Made by a program: the position numbers and the translations under genes
In this document: in pieces, positions 33,366 to 42,413 of the stretch
Numbering within the stretch: position 1 is the stretch's first letter
Layout of the letters: every line of letters begins with the position of its first letter
Source: JANELJ01 sp024511395
GTDB lineage: Bacteria > Pseudomonadota > Gammaproteobacteria > GRL18
Assembly (NCBI GenBank): GCA_963681975.1
Contig: OY820613.1
Span: 1,550,001 to 1,614,000 of the forward strand
Length of the DNA: 64,000 nt
Reading direction: 5' to 3'
The notes under the pieces: model-generated
The model's database searches: none
Told to the model about the DNA's origin: nothing
What the model saw: the letters and a program-made list of their open reading frames with translations, nothing else

Positions 33366-34435
33366 TGAGCAAAAAATACATTGAAGGCGTGGTCACTCTG
33401 ATTGAACCTGCTAACATTGCAGAGCCCGGTGGCGCACGGGTTTCGGATAACGGAAAAATTCTGTATGGGAATAATGGCCGACCATTAACCCGTACAATCA
33501 GAACTGAGACTATACTGGCAACCGATGGAGAAAGCATTATATCGCCTTTTGATGGTGGTAATAATATCCGGGGCAAGTTAAGACGGGCTGCCAGTGAAGT
33601 CATTTTTAACGCTCTGGAAGAAAAAGGCCAGACAATCAAAAAAGAAACGTATAGCGGGATGACCTCGGGTGCGGTGTCTGCCCAACCCAAAACCGATAAA
33701 TTACTGCTGTCTGAATCCAAAGCGGCCAATCAGCACATATTTTTTGGTTTGTTTGGTGGAGGCCCCCGATTGCTGCCTTCTGCTTATCAGGCCTATCCGC
33801 TATTACCTATCCTCAAATCCTTTATTGACAACAACATTATGCCGGTTCGGTTTGATGAAGTGGCGGTTGATTATAAGTCACTTAGAGATATGACGGAGAT
33901 CATTTATTTTATTCGACGTGATGATGTGCTGCAGTTTACCGCCACCAATCCGGATTGCATTGAAGATTACGACAATGCGGTAGAGTCTGCTCAACAGGCT
34001 GTCATGGAAAATAAATCCAAACGAAAAGCAGCGAAAGATGATGACTCTGTTACAGTTAAGAAAACCGATCTTTCAAATATGGGGGCGCTGGAAGTCATAA
34101 AACGCGGAACGCCTTTACGTTTCCGTGTAGACTTTAAGAGCGGTGTGACTGATGAACAGATTGGTCTTATGTTGATGGCTGTTAAATCCTATGCACAGGA
34201 CAATATCGGTGGCTGGGGACGTATTGGCCTGGGTCAGCATAAAATGGATTTACAGTTGTTTGATGGAAATAAATGTCTTGGTGATGTGCTGGAATACGAT
34301 AACAACGAAGTAAAGATCAGCGATGACATGATCGACTATCTGGATGCCGCACACAATGCCATTGACAAAATAACCAGCGAAGAACTGAATGGGTTTATGA
34401 GTGAGGAGGTTTATTATGCCCCTGAAACCGCTTAA
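33365..34435 (+). CDS. csf2: Csf2, Cas7-like backbone subunit of type IV-A
   Basis: A 356-aa Cas7-type RAMP protein. The N-terminal strand VVTLIEPANIAEPGGARVS, the ISPFDGGNNIRGKLRRAA segment and the GGWGRIGLG loop near residue 280 fit Csf2. Csf2 units coat the crRNA guide. The gene is complete and sits between csf1 and csf3, overlapping both. Confidence 0.9.
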   Translation: MSKKYIEGVVTLIEPANIAEPGGARVSDNGKILYGNNGRPLTRTIRTETILATDGESIISPFDGGNNIRGKLRRAASEVIFNALEEKGQTIKKETYSGMTSGAVSAQPKTDKLLLSESKAANQHIFFGLFGGGPRLLPSAYQAYPLLPILKSFIDNNIMPVRFDEVAVDYKSLRDMTEIIYFIRRDDVLQFTATNPDCIEDYDNAVESAQQAVMENKSKRKAAKDDDSVTVKKTDLSNMGALEVIKRGTPLRFRVDFKSGVTDEQIGLMLMAVKSYAQDNIGGWGRIGLGQHKMDLQLFDGNKCLGDVLEYDNNEVKISDDMIDYLDAAHNAIDKITSEELNGFMSEEVYYAPETA

Positions 34436-35072
34436 AATTACTTTTAACCTGGCATCAAGAATGGTTGATCCGGACAAACCGATCCACCTTGACGGACTGT
34501 TAGCCTGGGCCAGAGTGCAACAGGCTATCAGAGCCGATGAACCCAACCCTTATAATTTTGGGAATAACCTGCCCCTGGCAAAAGAAACCCAGGACAGTTT
34601 ATCTGTCTGGAAAGCGTCTGCTCTGCTTTTTGAAAGAAAACATGTGGAATCATTTGCTTTTACCAAAAGAAACGATCCTCATGATATTGCTATCAAAAAA
34701 AGAGAAAACAACAAAGGCATTCTGGAGTTTGGCAAAAAAAATAAAGTTGATCTTCAGCGTGGTGCCTACAAGCAGTTTCAGGACTTTATCCCAACCATAT
34801 GGCCGAATAAAATAGTGGCCTATTGTGTCGGTGATAAAACTGAAATAAAAAATCTTCTTAATGAGATCAGCTTTCTGGGTAAATATTCCAGAATGGGGCT
34901 TGGAAAAATTAAAAGCATTCAAATCGAAGAAGATGATACAGCTCAGGAACTCTGGCAACAGCGATTTATGCCCTGGCCGGTTGATGAATATTTTCCACTC
35001 ACAGGAAAAGCAACACCGCCCTATTGGGATCACAATATAACAGATATATTTTCACCGGAAACCATCTGGTAA
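34416..35072 (+). CDS. csf3: Csf3, Cas5-like subunit of type IV-A
   Basis: A 218-aa protein from ATG 34416, which has AGGAGG 6 nt upstream; a GTG at 34401 is less likely. The start LKITFNLASRMVDPDKPIHL with DGLLAWARVQQA, and the internal FLGKYSRMGLGKIKSIQIEE, are typical of Csf3/Cas5-like RAMP proteins that hold the 5' handle of the crRNA. It overlaps csf2 by 20 nt and is followed by the leader of the CRISPR array. Confidence 0.88.
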   Translation: MPLKPLKITFNLASRMVDPDKPIHLDGLLAWARVQQAIRADEPNPYNFGNNLPLAKETQDSLSVWKASALLFERKHVESFAFTKRNDPHDIAIKKRENNKGILEFGKKNKVDLQRGAYKQFQDFIPTIWPNKIVAYCVGDKTEIKNLLNEISFLGKYSRMGLGKIKSIQIEEDDTAQELWQQRFMPWPVDEYFPLTGKATPPYWDHNITDIFSPETIW

Positions 35073-35117
35073 AGCAGGTATTAACCGTTTGCTATCAGTT
35101 AAACGACGGTGTTCTGC

Positions 35118-35131
35118 GCTCTTTAACAATT
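35118..35131 (+). promoter_or_regulatory. boxA-like antitermination element in the CRISPR leader
   Basis: GCTCTTTAACAATT is a near-perfect match to the boxA of gammaproteobacterial rRNA leaders (TGCTCTTTAACA). It lies 227 bp before the first repeat. boxA elements upstream of CRISPR arrays are known to protect long array transcripts from Rho termination. Confidence 0.55.
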
Positions 35132-35167
35132 TGGAAAAATATTTAATTGTTTATTGTTAAGCGATAG

Positions 35168-35195
35168 TGTAACAAGCCACTTTTTGAGGCTTGTT
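35168..35195 (+). terminator. Hairpin in the csf3-array interval
   Basis: GTAACAAGCC then ACTTTTTGA then GGCTTGTTTTG: an 8-bp stem (AACAAGCC/GGCTTGTT) followed by a short T-run, about 100 bp after csf3. It would end the csf operon, leaving the array with its own promoter in the AT-rich stretch at 35200-35344. Confidence 0.6.
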
Positions 35196-35344
35196 TTGTC
35201 TGAAGGTTATGGAGAACCAAAAAAAATTAGGTTGTTTTAAATTATTGATTTTAAAGAGAGATTTATTTAAACAAAAAATTTAGGTAATTTTGTGATTTTA
35301 GATAATATTTTTTATTTTCAACAGGTTATATTTATTGTGCTTGA

Positions 35345-36093
35345 GTTGTTTATTATGTAAGTGATATTGAAGAAAACGCTGTCGCACTTCTGGCTGCGCA
35401 AACCGTTGTTTATTATGTAAGTGATATTGAAGGTTGAAATGGAAAAAGGCACTAGTTGAAGTACGTTGTTTATTATGTAAGTGATATTGAAGAAAGATTG
35501 TCCTCGCCACGGCCTGGGTATACGTGTTGTTTATTATGTAAGTGATATTGAAGAAGCAAAGTATCTACACTAGTACGCTGAGGGTGTTGTTTATTATGTA
35601 AGTGATATTGAAGAATGAATCTCGGCGGAAATCCCGCAATTCTGAGTTGTTTATTATGTAAGTGATATTGAAGCACTTGTTAAAGTGCTCATCACTGAAT
35701 CTATAGTTGTTTATTATGTAAGTGATATTGAAGTTCACCGCCCTGGTAGCAATATCCGCAGCTTTGTTGTTTATTATGTAAGTGATATTGAAGGAATCAA
35801 TATGCTACAATTGTAGCGTTTATAGGTTGTTTATTATGTAAGTGATATTGAAGTTGGCGGCACTCCAAAGAGCACCAACACCGCCGTTGTTTATTATGTA
35901 AGTGATATTGAAGCTGTACCAGGCGCACGACATCGTTGAAGCTGGGTTGTTTATTATGTAAGTGATATTGAAGTTTAGCAGCACTCCATAAAGCACCAAC
36001 ACCGCGTTGTTTATTATGTAAGTGATATTGAAGTGACAAAGGTGCTGATGCTTATCGTTTTACTCGTTGTTTATCATGTAAGTGATATTGAAG
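35345..36093 (+). CRISPR. Type IV-A CRISPR array: 13 repeats, 12 spacers
   Basis: Thirteen 28-bp repeats starting GTTGTTTATTATG and ending AAGTGATATTGAAG; spacers are 32 bp (one of 33). Repeats 1-12 are identical. The last (36066-36093) has T to C at position 10. Positions 7-11 and 18-22 can form a 5-bp stem (TATTA/TGATA) with loop TGTAAG, leaving a short 3' TTGAAG that would be the crRNA 5' handle. The clean end by csf3 and the variant at the far end place the leader at 35073-35344. After repeat 13 the sequence is an IS66 fragment, so older spacers may be lost. No cas1 or cas2 is in the window. Confidence 0.97.
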
Positions 36094-37274
36094 TAAGCTG
36101 TCAAGTTTGGCAATGGTGTTAAGTGCCATATGAGCCTTGCCGGGTTTCACGTTTTTACCCTTAAGGGCTTTAATCACCTCATCAAACTTACGCCAGGCAT
36201 GAGCCCGGCAACCGACAGAGGCAATGCCACTTTGCGGGGTACACACCTGGGCATAACCACTATAGCCATCGGTTTGAAGATATTGACCTTTAAAATCCTG
36301 CAGGTAGTTTTTGGCAAACAGCCCACTGCGCCCGGGCTGATAATCATAAATAATAACAGGTGGAGATGCACCGCTACTGCCGCTTTGGTACAACCACATA
36401 TAAGACTGACTTTGTGCCTTTCTTCCCGGTTCATTGAGCACCTGAACCGGAGTTTCATCGACCTGGATAATGGATTGCTGTAACTGATAATGAATAAGTC
36501 GTTGCAACAGAGGTTGACTTAGTTGGGCTGTTTTTATCATCCAGTTAGTTTAGTCGGGGGTGAGCCTGAACTTTTTCAATGTTTAAGCCATCCGGAAGCC
36601 AGTTTAATTCCCGCTGAGTTAAACTGGCAGAGGTCTGTCCTCTTAACTCAGGCCATTTAAAGCGCCCCTTTTCCAGACGCTTATAATACAGCCAGAAACC
36701 ATTATTATCCCGGTGCAGAATTTTAAGTTTATCCCGGCTACAATTACAAAAGACAAACAGGCTGGCGCTGAAAACATCCTGCTGCAGAACTTCAGAAACC
36801 AGCAGGCTTAATCCGTTTATGCTCTTTCTCATATCGGTGGCACCACAGGCCAGGTAAACCTGAGTGTTTTGATTAACACGCAATATTAAGCTATTTCAGT
36901 AAAGACAGTACTTGCATAAAGGTTGGCTGGTCAAAGCCTGGCTGGATTTCCAGACTTAAACCATTGGGCAGGTTTAAAATCAAACCTGAAACGGTCTTAT
37001 CCTGAACAACCTGCACCGGTATTAAGCTTTCACTATCATCTGACTGCCTCAGAAATTTGGCTTTGTAGTAACTGAACATATGGGTTTTAAGGTTGTGCTG
37101 CTGACAGTATTGCTTCTGAGTCAGGCCGCTGGACTGCCAGGCCTGTAGGTGGGTGCGCATTTCTTCATCTCGTTCGTGGGGCATAGGGTTACCTTTTATG
37201 ATTATGAAATTATAAAAAGTAATAGTTTGAAGGATTTTAAGGGGTGGGGGTAGGTGGGATTATTGGGCGCTTAC
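36094..37274 (-). mobile_element. Deleted IS66 copy truncating the CRISPR array
   Basis: A second IS66 copy in the same orientation as the first. From the right end (37274) it has tnpA (36891-37184) and tnpB (36545-36883, 112 aa ending KVQAHPRLN), then an internal deletion, then a middle part of tnpC (to about 36100) that joins directly to the last CRISPR repeat. The left end of the IS is missing, so the DNA between this IS and the array was deleted. Confidence 0.9.
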
Positions 37275-38235
37275 GAAACCCCTGCAAGTTATTATGTGAC
37301 TTGCACTCTTTAAATAACAACTCAATCTGCCAGCGTAAGCGGTATAACTGGCTGATTTGTGTTGCTGAAAACTGTTCTGCTTTCAGATTTGTAACCAAAA
37401 ATGTATGCCTTTTTTCTTTGGGGTTCCAGATTGCAATCAGCCTTGTTTCTCTGCCATCAATTTCCACAACCATATCAATTAATTGTCGTTTTGGCAGAGA
37501 TTTTAACAAATCAGACAAGGATTTCGTTCTCTTGCTAACCACTTTCCCATCTTCTCTGGTGGCCCGGTGAACCGCTATCCTGGAAAGTCTCATCGCCCGT
37601 AAAATATAATACCCACCATAGTCATCTGTTTCATTAATCAGTTGGCCTGAATAGTAGCCACGGTCACCTGATAATAACTGATTTTCCAGTTCATGAGCTT
37701 CTGGTAATTCTGCTCGTTCTGAAAAACTATCCGGTGTCAGTGTGCTTTTTTCTATGCCTCTGGTTTTTAAGTCGTAGGTGACATGCAATTCCACGGCTGC
37801 CGGACTAATTGCTGTGAATCGCCCGGGATAATCCTTTTTCAGTGCCTTGTGAATAGCAAATGAACTGCCATCCCGGATAAGTAATTTATCAAAACTGGCC
37901 AGAACCGGATGATTACATTTCAGTTTTGTATTTACCCGGTGATTAAAAACTTTATCTGCAACATCTCTCATCAATTGCGCAAATTCAGGCTTGGCTAGTT
38001 GATTATGAAAGGGCTTATAACGGACATTTTTATTCGTCAACTGGTTAAAGTAACGATGAATTTCCGAAAAATGCTTTGTCTCTTTATCACCCATAGCCGT
38101 AATCATACTCACTATAAGCTGAAAAGGGGTTATCTGTCTTAATCGTTGGGAAAAGCCAATGTTTTTGCCCGGTTTATTAAGTTTCTTTTCACTCAATACG
38201 AGTTTTAGTTTTTTTGATAATGTGCTACTTTTCAT
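37275..38235 (-). pseudogene. IS4-family transposase, C-terminus cut by IS66
   Basis: The frame starts at ATG 38235 and encodes the IS4-type core: FDKLLIRDGSSFAIHK (first Asp), LLSGDRGYYSG (second Asp) and the YRLRWQIELLFKECKSH block (the Y-R-E-K signature) near the end. The last 12 codons read into the IS66 terminus (PIIPPTPTP), so the natural end is lost. The 160 bp upstream (38236-38394) should contain the IS4 end; its exact border is not visible. Confidence 0.85.
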
Positions 38236-38394
38236 TTGAAGCCTTTTTGTTGATGAATAATTGCCTGAATAACAACTATTTGATCATCAAATTGGCTTCA
38301 TTTCAATTCCTAAAGATCATACCTATGAATAATCAATAATTTGTTCCTCCATTGTCATTTATCGTTGTCATTGTTTAATTGTAAGCGCTTACCT

Positions 38395-39054
38395 TTATAA
38401 AGGAGTGATGTGGCATAGTTTATTTATCCAAGCATCAAAGTGATGACATTCCTGACGGATCTTATCCAGGCCAATTGTTTTTGCTACCATGCAGCCATCA
38501 ATGACTTTTTTGTATCGAGGTAAAATTTTTTTGATACGTTTTGATGGAGCAGTTACATAACTATCATTAATGTCTTCAGGTGTCAAAAATTGATTCCGAA
38601 TGGCGATTAATCGCTCAATGTCTCTTTCATTATCAGTCACTGTTTCTCTAAACTTACTCACATCAGAGAACAGAAAAGCTTCAAACTCATGCACCATTAA
38701 GTTAGGTATAAATTGCCGAGGCTTATTAATATCATCAGAAAAAGCATTCTCTAGTATTTCTATTATTTGTGTGACAGGCATATTGTCAGTAATAGCTGCT
38801 TTGCAGGGGAAATCAGAAGGTAAACCATAATAATCTAATAACGTAGTGACATAGCAAGAGTTATCTCCGGCACAAAGTTTATTTACCTGGTTCTGTATTT
38901 TTAGATAAGTACTTATACCACCTTTACTTTTTTTGCTGGTGCGTAAAAGAATGGGGGTTATGAATATTTCTTGACGAGCAAAATAATCAACCAGGCTATC
39001 ACGGACAAAGGTTTCTTCTGTTTGACCTTCAACTAATACTTTAATGCGTATCAA
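38395..39054 (-). CDS. DUF4276 TOPRIM-like protein, partner of an AAA ATPase
   Basis: A 219-aa protein. LVEGQTEETFVRDSLVDYF at the start with Glu in VEGQTE, TTLLDYYGLPSDFP in the middle and NLMVHEFEAFLFSD form a TOPRIM-like arrangement (Glu then D-x-Y) that fits DUF4276. The stop of the ATPase gene overlaps its start by 4 nt. ATPase plus TOPRIM-like pairs are typical of OLD, PARIS and AbiL-like defence systems; DUF4276 could be the nuclease part. Its activity is inferred. Confidence 0.75.
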   Translation of the reverse strand: MIRIKVLVEGQTEETFVRDSLVDYFARQEIFITPILLRTSKKSKGGISTYLKIQNQVNKLCAGDNSCYVTTLLDYYGLPSDFPCKAAITDNMPVTQIIEILENAFSDDINKPRQFIPNLMVHEFEAFLFSDVSKFRETVTDNERDIERLIAIRNQFLTPEDINDSYVTAPSKRIKKILPRYKKVIDGCMVAKTIGLDKIRQECHHFDAWINKLCHITPL

Positions 39055-40148
39055 CGTGCTGGTCTCCCACCTAAAACATTTTTCTTCCAGAGTTCACCCA
39101 AGCTATAGTCTTCTAACCACAATAACAAATCCTTTTCTTTCAGACGACTAAAAGAGGATGAGCCATCTTTACGATCAACTACAATCAAGTCTTCTGCTTC
39201 AAATCCATTAATCAGTTCGACAGACTGGGTTGAAACAATAATCTGATGTTGCTCTGAGGCACTTTGGAGCAATGAGGCTAAAACAGTGATTGCATAAGGA
39301 TGAAGTCCCAATTCGGGTTCATCAATTAAGATTGTACTGGGCATTAGTTTGTCAGGTTGTAGAAGTACTGTCGCAAGACAGATAAAACGTAGTGTACCAT
39401 CAGAAAGCTCATGGGCTTTAAAGGGAATGTCATGACCTGCCTCAGTCAATTCCAGTTCAATCTTATCTTGATTGTTTGGGCTGGGGCGTAAAAAGAAATC
39501 ACCAAAAAATGGAGCGACTAGCTGTATAGCATTAACAATTCTTTTGTATTCCAAAGGGAATTGTGATTTAAGATAATACAAAAACGCAGCCAGGTTACTT
39601 GCATCCTGACGTAGGGACACATTATCATTAATACCGTGTAACTGCTTAACTTTGGCTGAATCACTGGTATCATGGAAATGGTATATCTGCCAGCTTTTCA
39701 TCACAGGTAGCACATTAATATCAATTCCTGTGCCAGTGCCTTCCTCAGCTAAACTTTCAAAATGACCACTATCAATAAGCCTTTCACCGGTCACATTCCA
39801 ATAAAAAGATTCTTTACGAAACATCATGCGATTATCTTGAGTCGGCTCCAGAGCAAAAATGTAACCATTATGACCAAAGAAGAGCTCGGCAATTATTGAA
39901 TCTGTTTCTTTGCGCCCATAATATAATAGAGCATCAGGTCCACCAGAACGCCCAACGTACAATTGTAGATTCTGGGACAGTATCTGTGTTATTAATTTAA
40001 AGAAACTAATAAAATTAGACTTACCTGCACCATTAGAACCAATCAGTATATTTAAGCTACCTAATTCCAGGTAACACTTTTTGATGGACTTATAACCAGA
40101 TATCTTTATCTTTGATATTTGGTAAGAATCAGTTACAGCTTTAATCAT
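39051..40148 (-). CDS. ABC/SMC-type AAA ATPase of a putative two-gene defence system
   Basis: A 365-aa protein with Walker A NILIGSNGAGKSNF (about 34-47), a signature-like AHELSDGTLRFICLA (about 241-255), Walker B TILIDEPELGLHP (about 271-283) and a switch STQSVELIN. This is the AAA_21/RecF-like group. It probably senses phage or DNA ends and controls its DUF4276 partner. The ATG is 3 nt after the end of a decayed toxin-like gene, so all three were once one operon. Confidence 0.82.
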   Translation of the reverse strand: MIKAVTDSYQISKIKISGYKSIKKCYLELGSLNILIGSNGAGKSNFISFFKLITQILSQNLQLYVGRSGGPDALLYYGRKETDSIIAELFFGHNGYIFALEPTQDNRMMFRKESFYWNVTGERLIDSGHFESLAEEGTGTGIDINVLPVMKSWQIYHFHDTSDSAKVKQLHGINDNVSLRQDASNLAAFLYYLKSQFPLEYKRIVNAIQLVAPFFGDFFLRPSPNNQDKIELELTEAGHDIPFKAHELSDGTLRFICLATVLLQPDKLMPSTILIDEPELGLHPYAITVLASLLQSASEQHQIIVSTQSVELINGFEAEDLIVVDRKDGSSSFSRLKEKDLLLWLEDYSLGELWKKNVLGGRPAR

Positions 40149-40150
40149 AA

Positions 40151-40452
40151 TTAAATCCTAACTGCGTTAAAAAGTTTATTTGCTTTTTTCATGTTAGACT
40201 TATAACCTTCAGAATCACTTTTTTTAATAAAACGAACTAAAATAGTTTGTTTAGAATTCCCTAAAGCTTTAAATAAAATTCTAATAGCACACCATAGGCT
40301 GAAAACCTAATTTCCCTTAAACCATCACCATCAGTTAGTGTCTCAAACAATGGCTTACCACCCTGAAAGTCTTTATCACTCGACAATCTTAATTTTTCAA
40401 TGACTCTATGACGATTTTCATCCGTCTGTTCTTCATACGGTAATCCCCCCAT
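40151..40452 (-). pseudogene. Frameshifted RelE/Gp49-like toxin gene
   Basis: The first frame (40452-40261) reads to LREIRFSAYGVLLEF, typical of Gp49/HigB-type RelE toxins (LTDGDGLREIRFS). A shifted frame continues as RILFKALGNSKQTILVRFIK and KANKLFNAVRI to TAA 40151-40153, where the family expects a hydrophobic strand and an FIKK motif. A single-base indel near 40275 explains both. It lies right before the AAA ATPase gene. Confidence 0.6.
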
Positions 40453-40487
40453 TTATAAAGCAATTCATAAATAGAGGTTTTGCATAA

Positions 40488-40578
40488 GTCTTATCCACAT
40501 ATCCGTAGGTCTGCCTGTTGGTGAGACCTTCAGCTTTATCTCACTGACAGGCCTGGCCTGTGGGTATGTGGATAAGAC
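40488..40578. repeat. Long inverted repeat with TTATCCACA at both ends
   Basis: Perfect 14-bp arms GTCTTATCCACATA (40488-40501) and its complement (40565-40578) enclose further imperfect pairing (GCCTGTTGGTGAGA against TCTCACTGACAGGC). The whole can fold as one stem of about 40 bp. It lies beside an IS transposase remnant, so it may be an IS end or a MITE; the DnaA-box-like termini are notable. Confidence 0.6.
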
Positions 40579-40599
40579 GGTTTAAATTGTTTTCTAACC

Positions 40600-40768
40600 G
40601 GCTAAAACCAATTTTTGCCTAGGTAGTACTCCATCGATAGCCGTATGGGGTCGTTCATTATTATAACTCCATTTCCAGCATGTTGCTGTTTCCTGTGCAT
40701 GCTCTATAGAATTAAATAAAAACTGATTTAACCATTCATGGCGTACCGTTCGATTAAATCGCTCTACA
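40600..40768 (-). mobile_element. Fragment of a second IS3-type transposase
   Basis: The minus strand encodes the end of a DDE transposase: VERFNRTVRHEWLNQF, then CWKWSYNNERPHTAIDGV and LPRQKLVLAG. It differs from the IS3 copies elsewhere in the window. The N-terminal part is absent because an IS5 element begins at 40771. Confidence 0.8.
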
Positions 40769-41642
40769 TAGTCCGACCTGAATAAATTATATCACATTGA
40801 TTTATAAGGAAATATTGGCAAATTATGGGTGTTAAATTTGCAGGTTTTTGGTAAAATAAGCCTTATTACCTTGCAAATTTCCAGACCAGAATGAAGCCAA
40901 AGAAACAGCCAAAATACCTCAGGAAGACCTGTTCAGGATGCGCCTTGAAAACATGCTGGACATAAACCATGAGTTGATTAAGTTATCAAAACACATAGAC
41001 CGGGAAAGTCTTAATAAAGAATGGGGTGCTCTGTTTGTATCCACTAAAGGTGCTCCTGCCATACGCACTCGATTGATTGCAGGATTGCATTACCTGAAAC
41101 ACCTGCATGATTTATCGGATGAACAGGTAGTAAAAGGCTGGACAGAAAATCCGTACTGGCAGTATTTCTGTGGTGAAGAATACTTTCAGCATAAAATGCC
41201 TATACACCCTGTGACCATGACCAAATGGCGTAACCGGCTGGGTAAATCAGGCAGTGAAAAATTACTGATTGAAACCATTAAAGCCGGACTAAAGAGTAAA
41301 ACCATAAAGCCCGGTAGTTTAAAGAAAGTCACGGTAGATACTACCGTACAGGAAAAGAACATCGCTTTTCCAACCGATTCATAGCTCCTGAACAAAGCCA
41401 GAGAAAACCTGGTTAAACTGTCCAAAGAGCACGGTATTAAACTGCGCCAGAACTATAATCGGGTTGGGCCGCAATATGTACTAATGGCCAGTCGTTATGC
41501 TCATGCAAAACAGTTTAAACGTATGAAGAAAATGAACAATAAACTGAAATCCCGTTTAGGTTGCGTATTCTGCTGATGGTGAACACCCATTCTGTTCTAT
41601 CGTGAACACCCAACCCTGCCCACACATTGGCGTACAGTCTTT

Positions 41643-42398
41643 TTACCCTAAGTGTTCACCATCCGTCAATGATGAGCGTGTTTTTCGCATCGATTCACCT
41701 TTTAATTTAAGTCGGTGGGCATTGTGCATAAGCCGATCTAAAATGGCATCGGCAATCGTATTGTCACCGATAGACTGATGCCACTGATCAGTGGGTAACT
41801 GACTGAGCATAATGGTTGATGCATGTCCATGGCGATCATCCATCAATTCCATTAAGTCATTGCGCTGTACCGCTTTTAACAGTTCCAGTCCCCAGTCATC
41901 AATGATCAGCAGCTCTGTTTTGGCCAGAGACTGAAGTGTTTTGAGGTAAGTACCGTCTGCTTTGCTCCGGGTAAGCATCATTAATAACCGGGACAACCGG
42001 TAATATTTAACACTATGACCTTTCATACACGCCGTATGCCCCAGTGCACAGGCAATAAAGGTTTTACCACTGCCACAGGGGCCAGTGATCAGAATGTTCT
42101 GAGCTTTGTTTAACCAGTCACATTGCAGAAGTGAAGCCATGACAGATTGCTGTAAACCTCCGGGATGCAGATAATCAATATCCTGGGCATGTGCAGCCAG
42201 TTTAAAGCGGGCAGCTTTAATCAGCCGCTTTTGCTTTCTCTGCTCTCTTTCCCGGGCTTCGCTGTCGGCCAGTAATTGTATTCGCTGCTCAAAGGACAGG
42301 CCTTCATAGGTGCCCGGCTGCTCAATCTGGCTAAGCAGGGCATCGGCCATGCCGGTGAGTTTTAATTGTCGAAGTTGGGTAATGGTTTGTTCTAACAT
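41643..42398 (-). CDS. istB: IstB ATPase of IS21
   Basis: A 251-aa AAA+ protein with Walker A ITGPCGSGKTFIACAL (about 104-119) and Walker B TELLIIDDWGLE (about 163-174). IstB selects and remodels target DNA for the IstA transposase. It starts 15 nt after the istA stop. Intact. Confidence 0.93.
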   Translation of the reverse strand: MLEQTITQLRQLKLTGMADALLSQIEQPGTYEGLSFEQRIQLLADSEAREREQRKQKRLIKAARFKLAAHAQDIDYLHPGGLQQSVMASLLQCDWLNKAQNILITGPCGSGKTFIACALGHTACMKGHSVKYYRLSRLLMMLTRSKADGTYLKTLQSLAKTELLIIDDWGLELLKAVQRNDLMELMDDRHGHASTIMLSQLPTDQWHQSIGDNTIADAILDRLMHNAHRLKLKGESMRKTRSSLTDGEHLG

Positions 42399-42413
42399 GC
42401 TGATACTCCCTGG

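Noticed and set aside
35298..36039. Minus-strand open frames repeating the peptide LQYHLHNKQ
   Set aside because: They are translations of the CRISPR repeats and spacers; the periodic peptide reflects the 28-bp repeat, not a protein.
35345..36093. Type I-F array, because of 28-bp repeats and 32-bp spacers
   Set aside because: The repeat sequence is not I-F-like, and the adjacent effector genes are csf1-csf5; no cas1, cas3, csy genes are present.
40488..40578. Integron attC site
   Set aside because: The stem lacks the GTTRRRY/RYYYAAC core sites, and no integron integrase is present; an IS end or MITE fits better.
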